Shown: positions 1 through 5,431 of the stretch, in pieces
Layout: each line of letters opens with the position of its first letter
Position numbering within the stretch: the stretch's first letter is position 1
Assembly: GCA_025462805.1 (NCBI GenBank)
Contig: JAOAPJ010000156.1
Coordinates: 1-7,937 of the forward strand
Direction of reading: 5' to 3'
DNA: 7,937 nucleotides
Source: Acidobacteriaceae bacterium
Lineage (GTDB): Bacteria; Acidobacteriota; Terriglobia; Terriglobales; Acidobacteriaceae
Notes under the pieces: model-generated
The model's input: the letters and a program-made list of their open reading frames with translations, nothing else
What the model was told of the DNA's origin: nothing
Databases searched by the model: none
Position numbers and translations under genes: made by a program

Positions 1-685
1 CGGGAGGCAGGCCGTGGATGGTGAAGTGGCCATCCTCACCGCTGACGGCGAAAAAGGGATTTGGCGCAACGTTGAGGAAGGCCTGCATCCAGGGGTGGTT
101 GTTGCAGCGCACCGGGATCATCAACTCCGGCTGCGCGAAGGCGTGACGGGTGGTGCCGCCATTGGGTGGCTGGGAGATGTCGAACTGCTGGTTGCCGCCG
201 ACGGTGGGCTGCATGTGCACGTTGTGCATGGTGGGGTCGGAGTTGCGGAACTCGACCGGCTGGCCCTCCATGGCGCCCAGCACGTGCGGCACGTAGCGGC
301 AGCCCTTCTGGTCGAGCACCGCCGGCTCTTGCGGCGCGGCGTAGACCTTATTCCCCAGGCCGTCTTTGACGTAGACGTAGACGTTGGCCAGCTTGCCGCC
401 CTTCGCCACAATGCCTTCGGTCAGGTTTTTCCCTTCGGGGCTCATGGCGCAGGCGGGGTCCTGGGCCATGTCGATCTCGATGCGCTCGGGAGCCTTGCCG
501 CTGAGTTTCACGGTGCCTTCGATGGTGCCGGCGGTCGCCGGATCGATCTGGGTGATGGGACCTTGCATGTTGGCTGGCGCAGCTCCGTTGCTGCTCTGCT
601 GCTTTTTGCAGCCAGCGCTGGCGAGGAGAGTGCAGCAGAGCGCCAAGGTAGTGAGGCGCAAGGGGGATCGAGTGATTCTGGTCAC
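1..685 (-). CDS. Cupredoxin-like lipoprotein (carboxypeptidase-regulatory/plastocyanin type), 3' end outside window
   Basis: Exported, probably lipid-anchored protein with a plastocyanin-like fold; 228 residues are visible and the C-terminus lies beyond the left edge. The N-terminus has Arg residues, a hydrophobic stretch (about 11-24) and Cys26 in SAGCKK, a slightly imperfect lipobox. The mature part has DPACA (Cys78) and GCRYVPH (Cys129), which may form a disulfide. It then has NSDPTMHNVH (His154) and RCNNHPWM (Cys194, His197, Met200), the arrangement of type 1 copper ligands. The final visible part (NPFFAVSGEDGHFTI) resembles the beta-rich segment that follows in this family. A GTG start is chosen because AGAGGA lies 5 bases upstream and places the signal sequence correctly. 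It starts 17 bases after the isocitrate dehydrogenase stop, so the two are probably cotranscribed. Copper binding and an electron-transfer or copper-handling role are inferred; the partner is unknown. Confidence 0.82.
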   Translation of the reverse strand, partial: MTRITRSPLRLTTLALCCTLLASAGCKKQQSSNGAAPANMQGPITQIDPATAGTIEGTVKLSGKAPERIEIDMAQDPACAMSPEGKNLTEGIVAKGGKLANVYVYVKDGLGNKVYAAPQEPAVLDQKGCRYVPHVLGAMEGQPVEFRNSDPTMHNVHMQPTVGGNQQFDISQPPNGGTTRHAFAQPELMIPVRCNNHPWMQAFLNVAPNPFFAVSGEDGHFTIHGLPP

Positions 686-690
686 GTGGT

Positions 691-696
691 TCCTCT
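691..696 (-). promoter_or_regulatory. Ribosome binding site deciding the GTG start of the cupredoxin-like lipoprotein
   Basis: AGAGGA on the minus strand lies 5 bases before GTG at 683-685. No ATG nearby would give the complete signal sequence, so this site supports the GTG start. It sits in the 17-base gap after the upstream stop codon. Confidence 0.7.
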
Positions 697-702
697 GTTC
701 GG

Positions 703-1719
703 TTAGAGCTCTGCCAGGATGGCGTTGGCGAAGGCCTGCGTTCCTGCAGTGCCGCCGACGTCGCGGGTGAGCGAGGTCTTCGCGGCGTAGACCTTCTCGA
801 GCGCGGCCTGGACGCGCTGTGCGGCAGCGGGCTCGTCGATGTGGTGCAGCATGAGGATGGCCGACTGCAGCAGTGCAGTGGGGTTGGCCTTGTCCTGCCC
901 GGCGATGTCGGGCGCGGAGCCGTGCACCGCTTCGAAGATGGCGCAGCTCTCGCCGAGATTGGCGCTGGGCACCAGGCCGAGACCGCCGACAAAGGCGGCG
1001 CAGAGGTCGCTGACGATATCGCCGTAGAGATTGGGCAGCACCAGCATGTCGTACTGGTAGGGGTTCATGACGAGCTGCATGCAGGTGTTGTCGACGATGT
1101 GCTCGCCGTAGGTGATCTCGGGGAACTGCTTGGCGACGTCGCGCGCACAGCGCAGGAAGAGGCCGTCGGACATCTTCATGATGTTCGCCTTGTGAATGGC
1201 ATGGATCTTCTTCCGGCTGTGCTTGCGCGCGTACTCAAAGGCGAACTTGGCGATGCGGGTGGAGGCCTTCTCGGTAACGATCTTCAGCGACTCGACGACG
1301 CCGGGGACGACTTCATGTTCGAGGCCGACGTAGAGGTCTTCCGTGTTCTCGCGCACGATGACGAGATCCACGCCCGGGTAGCGTGTGTCCAGGTTGGGGA
1401 GGTTGCGGATGGGCCGGAAGTTGGCGTAGAGCTCAAACTGCTTGCGCAGGGTGACGTTGATGGAGGCAAAGCCGCCGCCGATGGGCGTGGTGACCGGGCC
1501 CTTGAGCGCGACGCGGTTGCGCTCGATGGAGGCGTAGAGCTCGCGCGGGATGTACTCCTTGTAGCGCTCGAAGGCCTCGGCGCCGACGGCGAAGCTCTCC
1601 CAGAGAAATCCCGTGCCCGTCCCCGCGCCTGCGGCTTCCAGGATGCGGACGACTGCGTTAGTGACCTCGGGGCCGATACCGTCTCCGGGGATGAGGGTGA
1701 TGGTGTGTTGTCTCGGCAT
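703..1719 (-). CDS. NAD-type isocitrate dehydrogenase (isocitrate/isopropylmalate dehydrogenase family)
   Basis: Cytoplasmic beta-decarboxylating dehydrogenase, predicted to convert isocitrate to 2-oxoglutarate in the TCA cycle. The 338-residue length matches the short IDH3-like class. Visible motifs are [11 protein letters not shown] (9-19), the isocitrate-binding SIN with LR (86-92), ENTEDLYVG (124-132, Tyr130), HKANIMK (Lys177, catalytic), VDN (Asp210) and NLYGDIVSD (230-238, metal-binding Asp234 and Asp238). HGSAPDIAG (266-274) has Asp271-Ile272 where NADP enzymes such as E. coli Icd have Lys-Tyr, which predicts NAD specificity. The Ser-x-Asn substrate motif argues for isocitrate over isopropylmalate. 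The stretch from the substrate motif to HGSAPDIAG closely resembles human IDH3A as I recall it. An in-frame ATG at 1758 would add 13 residues, but the ATG at 1719 has AAGGAAG just upstream and gives the family-typical N-terminus. The gene lies between nrdR and the lipoprotein gene. Confidence 0.92.
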   Translation of the reverse strand: MPRQHTITLIPGDGIGPEVTNAVVRILEAAGAGTGTGFLWESFAVGAEAFERYKEYIPRELYASIERNRVALKGPVTTPIGGGFASINVTLRKQFELYANFRPIRNLPNLDTRYPGVDLVIVRENTEDLYVGLEHEVVPGVVESLKIVTEKASTRIAKFAFEYARKHSRKKIHAIHKANIMKMSDGLFLRCARDVAKQFPEITYGEHIVDNTCMQLVMNPYQYDMLVLPNLYGDIVSDLCAAFVGGLGLVPSANLGESCAIFEAVHGSAPDIAGQDKANPTALLQSAILMLHHIDEPAAAQRVQAALEKVYAAKTSLTRDVGGTAGTQAFANAILAEL

Positions 1720-1722
1720 GTT

Positions 1723-1729
1723 CTTCCTT
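1723..1729 (-). promoter_or_regulatory. Ribosome binding site deciding the isocitrate dehydrogenase start
   Basis: AAGGAAG on the minus strand, with 5 bases between its AAGGA core and the ATG at 1717-1719. It favours this start over the in-frame ATG at 1756-1758, which would give an N-terminal tail not expected for the family. Confidence 0.7.
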
Positions 1730-1778
1730 TTGCTATCGATCTGGTGCGCTGGTTGCATCGGGTGAGTCGTCCCTCAGT

Positions 1779-2297
1779 TCAGGAGAGAGGGCGCTGCGGT
1801 TTGCGTGGCGCGGGGTCGGGGATGCGCCTCTTGGCGGTCTGGTCCTTGGCGGTCAGCAGGCGCTCCAGCTCTTCCTTGAATTCGCGGACGTCGGTGAAGT
1901 CGCGATAGACGCTGGCGAAGCGGATGTAGGCGACGGTGTCGATGGCCTTGAGGCGATTCATGATCAGCTCGCCGATTTCGTGGGTGGTGCGTTCACGCTC
2001 TGGCGAGTCGACCAGAAAGCTCTCTGCTTCGTCGACGATGCGCTCGAGCTGATCGGGCGTGAAGGGGCGTTTGCGGCAGGCCAGCAGCAGGCCGCTCAGC
2101 ACCTTGTGGCGTTCAAAGCGCTCGCGGCGGCCATCCTTCTTGACGACCATGTAGGGGATCTCGTCGATGCGTTCATAGGTGGTGAAGCGCTTCTCGCAGC
2201 GCTCGCACTCACGGCGTCTCCGGATGGCATCGGCTTCCTTGCTCTCGCGCGAGTCGACGACGCGATCCTGCGCAAAGCCGCAGTAGGGGCACTTCAT
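1779..2297 (-). CDS. nrdR: Transcriptional repressor NrdR (zinc ribbon plus ATP-cone)
   Basis: Nucleotide-sensing repressor of ribonucleotide reductase genes. By family knowledge, the ATP-cone reads the ATP/dATP level and the zinc ribbon binds NrdR boxes. The start MKCPYCG is the canonical N-terminus. Zinc ligands are Cys3, Cys6, Cys31 and Cys34, followed by the basic RRRRECERCEKRFTTYERI region. The ATP-cone spans about 49-139 (VVKKDGRRERFERHKVLSGL onward) and ends in YIRFASVYRDF. At 172 residues it is slightly longer than the usual 150-160; the extra is a basic, Pro-rich tail (KRRIPDPAPRKPQRPLS). No strong Shine-Dalgarno sequence precedes the ATG, so the start rests on family conservation. 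No ribonucleotide reductase gene and no convincing NrdR box is present, so its targets lie elsewhere. It is followed after 59 bases by the isocitrate dehydrogenase gene. Confidence 0.95.
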   Translation of the reverse strand: MKCPYCGFAQDRVVDSRESKEADAIRRRRECERCEKRFTTYERIDEIPYMVVKKDGRRERFERHKVLSGLLLACRKRPFTPDQLERIVDEAESFLVDSPERERTTHEIGELIMNRLKAIDTVAYIRFASVYRDFTDVREFKEELERLLTAKDQTAKRRIPDPAPRKPQRPLS

Positions 2298-2325
2298 ATC
2301 TGCATCAACGATATCAGCCGGAGTT

Positions 2326-2352
2326 GGGGAGGCTGCTGCGCGGGCACTCCCC
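2326..2352 (-). repeat. Inverted repeat (imperfect hairpin) between the YbhN-like gene and nrdR
   Basis: On the minus strand GGGGAG and CTCCCC are separated by 15 bases, and an inner TGC-CCGC-GCA can also pair, giving a bulged GC-rich stem. It lies in the 71-base gap, 17 bases after the upstream stop codon. No T-run follows, so a Rho-independent terminator is not well supported. It could be an attenuating or mRNA-stabilising hairpin, or chance in GC-rich DNA. Confidence 0.3.
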
Positions 2353-2368
2353 GCTCCATGTCAGATGG

Positions 2369-3412
2369 TCAGGCTTCCGCGCCAAGCTCTTCTGCCTCGT
2401 GCTCGGATTCCTCGGAGACCTGCTTGAGGGAGATCTTCTCGAAGCGCGACCAGAGAAGACCAATGGGGATGACGCAGAGGAAGGTGACGAAGGTGAGGCC
2501 GGTGCCGCAGGCGAGTGCCGGCTCCGGGCGCACGGCGAAGATCTGCTGCATGGCCTGCTGCAGGACCAGGATCTGGGCGAACCAGCTGACGATGGGAATA
2601 GGGACGACAGAGCCGGCCATGCTGGCGGCCATCAGGATGACGGAGCGCGCCAGCGTCATGGTGGCGAGTACGGGTGAGCCGATGAAGGCATGGACGGTCG
2701 TGAGATAGGCGCCCGAGATCATGACCCACATGAGCAGCGAGAGTGCTGCGCCGCGGAGCAACGCGGCGGGTGAGGAGACGGCGTTGAGGCCCTCCTTGAA
2801 GCCGCGGACCTTGTGCGCGATCGCGCTGCCGAGCTTGTGCGGCAGCTTTGCCTCGAGGGTGCGGGCGATGCCTTCGCCAGAGAGTCGAATGGCGACGGCG
2901 AAGATGATGAGCGCGAGCGAGGCCAGCAATGCGCCGCGGGCGACGTTGATGGCGATCTGCTTATGCGGCAGGGTGGCGCGGTCCGGTGCGAGCAGCAGGG
3001 CGAGCGAGAAGATGATGGCCATGGAGCTGGCGTCGAACATGCGCTCCACGGTGTAGATGGCGATCTGCAGGGCGATGGGCAGGCGCGTGCGTCGCGCGAC
3101 CAGATAGGGACGTGTGAGGTCTGCGACGCGGCCGAGCAGGGCCACCGCGGTGAAGCCGATGACCTGCGTACCCAACAGGTAGAGCAGAGGGAAGCGTTGG
3201 GTGGGACGGAGGAAGATGGTCCAGCGTGCGGCGCGGACCAGATAGGCGCCATAGATCAGCGCCATACCGAAGAGGATATTGGACCAGCGGACGTGATGCA
3301 CCTGCTCAGCCAGAACACCCCATTGGAAGTGTGTGCGATGGCTGGCGTAGACGAGCAGGGCGAGCGTGCCCAGTACGGCCGTCAGGGTCAGGATGAGTTG
3401 CTTGGGCTTCAA
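2369..3412 (-). CDS. YbhN/UPF0104-like integral membrane protein (lysylphosphatidylglycerol synthase TM-region superfamily)
   Basis: A 347-residue polytopic inner-membrane protein with about eight hydrophobic segments (roughly 6-23, 43-60, 75-94, 112-151 as two, 169-185, 220-240, 259-285 and 301-321) and an acidic cytoplasmic-looking tail. It resembles the flippase-like family related to the membrane half of MprF: GRVADLTRPYL (94-104) fits the G-R-x-x-[ED]-x-x-R-P motif and TVERMFD (121-127) fits E-R-x-x-D. The usual P-x-P-G-G-x-G-x-x-E segment is replaced by PIPIVSWFAQ (281-290), so the protein is divergent. There is no soluble lysyltransferase domain, so it is not a full MprF. The start is TTG, preceded by AGGGGAG; upstream reading frame overlaps the transglycosylase gene and is not protein-like. 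The substrate is unknown; lipid or lipid-linked intermediate transport is only a family-based guess. Confidence 0.75.
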   Translation of the reverse strand: MKPKQLILTLTAVLGTLALLVYASHRTHFQWGVLAEQVHHVRWSNILFGMALIYGAYLVRAARWTIFLRPTQRFPLLYLLGTQVIGFTAVALLGRVADLTRPYLVARRTRLPIALQIAIYTVERMFDASSMAIIFSLALLLAPDRATLPHKQIAINVARGALLASLALIIFAVAIRLSGEGIARTLEAKLPHKLGSAIAHKVRGFKEGLNAVSSPAALLRGAALSLLMWVMISGAYLTTVHAFIGSPVLATMTLARSVILMAASMAGSVVPIPIVSWFAQILVLQQAMQQIFAVRPEPALACGTGLTFVTFLCVIPIGLLWSRFEKISLKQVSEESEHEAEELGAEA

Positions 3413-3421
3413 TGCGCGGGG

Positions 3422-3428
3422 CTCCCCT
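3422..3428 (-). promoter_or_regulatory. Ribosome binding site supporting the TTG start of the YbhN-like gene
   Basis: AGGGGAG on the minus strand lies 9 bases before TTG at 3410-3412. It lies within the 49-base gap after the transglycosylase stop. No ATG or GTG in frame fits as well. Confidence 0.55.
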
Positions 3429-3461
3429 GGGCGGGTGAAAGGCGGACGTGACGAACGGCTG

Positions 3462-4247
3462 TCACCTGCCGGCAGCGGACGGAAGTGCCGGGGTTGCGGA
3501 CGCGACCATCGACTTGGCCACGCGGTCGGCGGCGAGCTTGCGGCGATTGAAATCTCGAATAATGCGCGCCACGTACAGTCGGGTTTCGCGATAGGGCGGG
3601 ATGCCGTGGTACTTATCCACTGCGGCTGGGCCCGCATTGTAGGCGGCCAGGGCATAGGCGAGGTTGTCGTGATAGCGCAGCAGCATGGCGTTCAGGTAGG
3701 CCGTGCCGCCGTTAATGTTCTGGTCGGCGCGAAAGCTGTCGGTCACGCCGAGCTGGTCGGCGGTGCCGGGCATCAGTTGCATCAGGCCACGCGCGCCAGC
3801 GCGACTGACGGCGTGCACATTGCCGCCGCTCTCTGCGCGGATGACGCTGGCCAGCAACTCGACGTCGAGATCGTGAGCGCGACCGGCTTTCGAGGTCATC
3901 TCCCGGATTTCGGCAGCCGTGGGCTCGGGCGCCGGCAGCAGCGGGGCGGGCGCAGCGGCGGGCGGGGGAGCGGGCAGGACGACGGTTTCGCTGCTCTGAA
4001 TCTCCTCGGGGCGAACTTCGAGGAAGTTGGCGTCAGTGGCGCCCATGTAGAGGCGGATCCGATCGCCGGTCACCGCGCGGTGGTCGCAGACCAGATCGAA
4101 GCCGTTGCGCAGCGTGATGTGCTCAGCTGCACGGGCCGGCATGACAAGGCCAGCCAGCAGCAGGGTGGCCGCGCAGGCGCCAAGCGCTCTGAGCTCAAGA
4201 ACTTTCCCGACTTGTGCCAGGGACATCACTCCCCGGTAGGCTACCAT
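3462..4247 (-). CDS. Secreted SLT-type lytic transglycosylase
   Basis: Periplasmic peptidoglycan-cleaving enzyme, predicted to cut the MurNAc-GlcNAc bond with formation of 1,6-anhydro-MurNAc. The N-terminus is a Sec signal sequence ending near PARA-AEH (cleavage about residue 40). A small domain follows (41-88, containing ITLRNGF and FLEVRPEEI), then a Pro/Ala-rich linker (91-109) and the Slt/goose-lysozyme-like catalytic domain (about 112-235). The catalytic Glu is Glu139 in VIRAESGG; further family motifs are RGLMQLMPGTA (153-163), the AYNAGP segment (202-207) and YVARIIRDF. The 261-residue length suits a single-domain enzyme. The start is uncertain: the ATG at 4247 lacks a clear ribosome binding site, and an ATG seven codons later also gives a complete signal peptide. 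It follows the HAD gene by 34 bases and precedes the YbhN-like gene, suggesting an envelope-related transcription unit. Confidence 0.9.
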   Translation of the reverse strand: MVAYRGVMSLAQVGKVLELRALGACAATLLLAGLVMPARAAEHITLRNGFDLVCDHRAVTGDRIRLYMGATDANFLEVRPEEIQSSETVVLPAPPPAAAPAPLLPAPEPTAAEIREMTSKAGRAHDLDVELLASVIRAESGGNVHAVSRAGARGLMQLMPGTADQLGVTDSFRADQNINGGTAYLNAMLLRYHDNLAYALAAYNAGPAAVDKYHGIPPYRETRLYVARIIRDFNRRKLAADRVAKSMVASATPALPSAAGR

Positions 4248-4259
4248 GCGGCGGCCGGT

Positions 4260-4271
4260 CCGCTCGAGCGG
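4260..4271. repeat. 12-base perfect palindrome between HAD and transglycosylase genes
   Basis: CCGCTCGAGCGG reads the same on both strands and lies in the 34-base gap, 12 bases upstream of the transglycosylase ATG. In RNA it could form a 4-bp stem with a TCGA loop just ahead of the start, or serve as a dimeric-protein site in DNA. It also contains an XhoI-type CTCGAG core. No T-run follows, so it is a poor terminator; chance occurrence in GC-rich DNA is possible. Confidence 0.35.
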
Positions 4272-4281
4272 CGGAACGACC

Positions 4282-5196
4282 CTAGCGGGTACTGGCGGCT
4301 ACCCCTTCCGGGGCGGGCGAAAGGGCGAGAGTCTCGCGTATCAGCGGCTCGAGCACGGCGGCCACGCCATCCTCGTCGTTGGTCTGCGCCACGGTCCAAC
4401 CGTGGACGCGGGCGAGGTCCTGCATCTGATCGCCGGCGTTCCCCATGAGGACGGCGCGGCCGGCGTATTCAAGCATGCTCTGGTCATTGAAGTTGTCACC
4501 GATGGCCATGACCTGGGAGGCGCTGATGCCCAGCGAGCGCGCGTAGTCCTCGATGGCGTGGGCCTTGGAGCAATGAGGCGGCAGCAGGTCCAGGATGGCG
4601 AGATCACGGTCAGCGTACTCGGTGCGGTGCATGGTGATGTGGGCGGCCAGGGGCGTGCCCTCGAGTGAGTGTTCGGCGGCGTGCACCTGTGCGAGGTCTC
4701 CGCAGAGCATTCCCTGGATCGGCTCCTCACCGCTTTCGAAGGCGCGTTCGAGGGGTGAGATCTCCTCGAGGTCGTCACGATTGGCGTCGACCCACGCCGC
4801 GATCCGCTTATGAAGAGAACTCAGGCTCTCGACCACAAGGGAGGCGCGGTGCGTACGGTCGAAGGTGAAGACCATGGTCTGTTCAAAGGGGCGGAGCGCA
4901 GCGCAGAGGCCGCGCGCACTCTCGAGCGGGAGCAGCGTGCGCCGGATGAGTTCGCCATCGAAGTAGCGGACGACGGAGCCGTTGGACGAGATCATGACGG
5001 TGCGCGGCGAGAGCTCGACCTGTTCGAGCACCGGCTCCGCGTACTGGTGACGGCGTCCGGTGGCGATCACGACATGGAGGCCGGCATCCTGCGCGCGACG
5101 CAGCGCGCGGCGGTTGCGCTCACTAATCGTGGTGCCGATCGAGGGGAGGAGTGTGCCATCGATATCGATAGCGACCAGTCGAACGTGCGATGGCAT
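4282..5196 (-). CDS. Cof-type HAD-IIB family hydrolase (sugar-phosphate or nucleotide phosphatase)
   Basis: Cytoplasmic Mg-dependent phosphatase of the haloacid dehalogenase superfamily, Cof/YbiV-like group; 304 residues is slightly longer than typical (about 270). All core motifs are visible: motif I DIDGTLL (Asp11 nucleophile, Asp13 acid/base), motif II ISSNG (69-73), motif III Lys211 in CSKAHAIEDYA, and motif IV GDNFNDQSML (233-242, Asp234 and Asp238). The IIB cap occupies roughly 85-185, between motifs II and III. The ATG at 5196 is chosen because motif I then begins at residue 11, as usual; the 30 codons further upstream encode nothing family-like. There is no Shine-Dalgarno sequence, but a -10-like TACACT ends 7 bases before the ATG, so the mRNA may be leaderless. 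The substrate cannot be read from sequence. It appears to be the first gene of the minus-strand series that runs to the left edge. Confidence 0.9.
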   Translation of the reverse strand: MPSHVRLVAIDIDGTLLPSIGTTISERNRRALRRAQDAGLHVVIATGRRHQYAEPVLEQVELSPRTVMISSNGSVVRYFDGELIRRTLLPLESARGLCAALRPFEQTMVFTFDRTHRASLVVESLSSLHKRIAAWVDANRDDLEEISPLERAFESGEEPIQGMLCGDLAQVHAAEHSLEGTPLAAHITMHRTEYADRDLAILDLLPPHCSKAHAIEDYARSLGISASQVMAIGDNFNDQSMLEYAGRAVLMGNAGDQMQDLARVHGWTVAQTNDEDGVAAVLEPLIRETLALSPAPEGVAASTR

Positions 5197-5203
5197 ACAG
5201 TCG

Positions 5204-5209
5204 AGTGTA
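5204..5209 (-). promoter_or_regulatory. Possible -10 element for the HAD gene and downstream genes
   Basis: TACACT (4 of 6 matches to TATAAT) on the minus strand ends 7 bases before the ATG at 5196, the geometry expected for a leaderless transcript. No good -35 hexamer is visible 16-18 bases upstream, and no ribosome binding site lies between it and the ATG. The assignment is tentative. Confidence 0.3.
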
Positions 5210-5230
5210 GAACGCCCGGGCAACAGCCGG

Positions 5231-5431
5231 ATGAACCCGAAGAGAGCCACTGTGAAGCAATCGAAGGCAACATCAAAGGCAGACAAAGGTAAGTCGCCGC
5301 AGGCCGCGAAAACTACCCCGAAAGGGAAGAAGCAGACAAACGGCGAAGGAACCCCGACGCTGGAGCGGGACCGCAGGGGTGAGCCGCTGCCCGCGCGTCA
5401 ACGGGTGGGCGGCATCATCACTCCGCAGTGA
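5231..5431 (+). CDS. Possible small lysine-rich basic protein (hypothetical)
   Basis: Open frame of 66 residues on the plus strand, divergent from the HAD gene and overlapping the 3' end of the transporter gene by 14 bases tail to tail. The N-terminal 40 residues are low-complexity and rich in Lys, Thr, Ser, Gln and Gly (10 Lys); the rest is LERDRRGEPLPARQRVGG and ends ITPQ. There are 16 Lys/Arg against 5 Asp/Glu. There is no membrane segment or signal peptide and no recognised domain; the N-terminal part is likely disordered. It occupies nearly all of the interval that lacks a minus-strand gene, which favours it being real. The ATG at 5231 has no ribosome binding site; a GTG at 5252, with a weak GAGAG ahead of it, is an alternative giving 59 residues. 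Nucleic-acid binding is a composition-based guess only. Confidence 0.42.
   Translation: MNPKRATVKQSKATSKADKGKSPQAAKTTPKGKKQTNGEGTPTLERDRRGEPLPARQRVGGIITPQ

Noticed and set aside
14..706. 230-codon plus-strand open frame at the left end
   Set aside because: The minus strand here encodes the cupredoxin-like lipoprotein with signal peptide, ligand motifs and a good ribosome binding site; the plus frame is its shadow.
841..1908. 355-codon plus-strand open frame opposite the isocitrate dehydrogenase gene
   Set aside because: It is the antisense of a clear family member, its composition (Asp/Val/Gly/Ala/His rich, no domain) is typical of GC-rich shadow frames, and it runs into the nrdR gene.
2298..2368. 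Search for an NrdR box (ACA-N10-TGT-like) upstream of nrdR
   Set aside because: A GATATC is present, but the flanking bases do not fit the NrdR-box consensus and no second copy lies at the expected spacing.
2369..3412. Calling the membrane protein MprF (lysylphosphatidylglycerol synthase)
   Set aside because: At 347 residues it has only the membrane region; the soluble aminoacyl-transferase domain is absent.
3413..3655. N-terminal extension of the YbhN-like frame (81 further codons)
   Set aside because: It overlaps the transglycosylase coding region and its Pro/Arg/Ser-rich product is unlike the family; the TTG at 3412 with AGGGGAG is a better start.
3366..4448. 360-codon plus-strand open frame across the transglycosylase gene
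   Set aside because: It spans parts of three minus-strand genes that have real motifs and shows no domain of its own.
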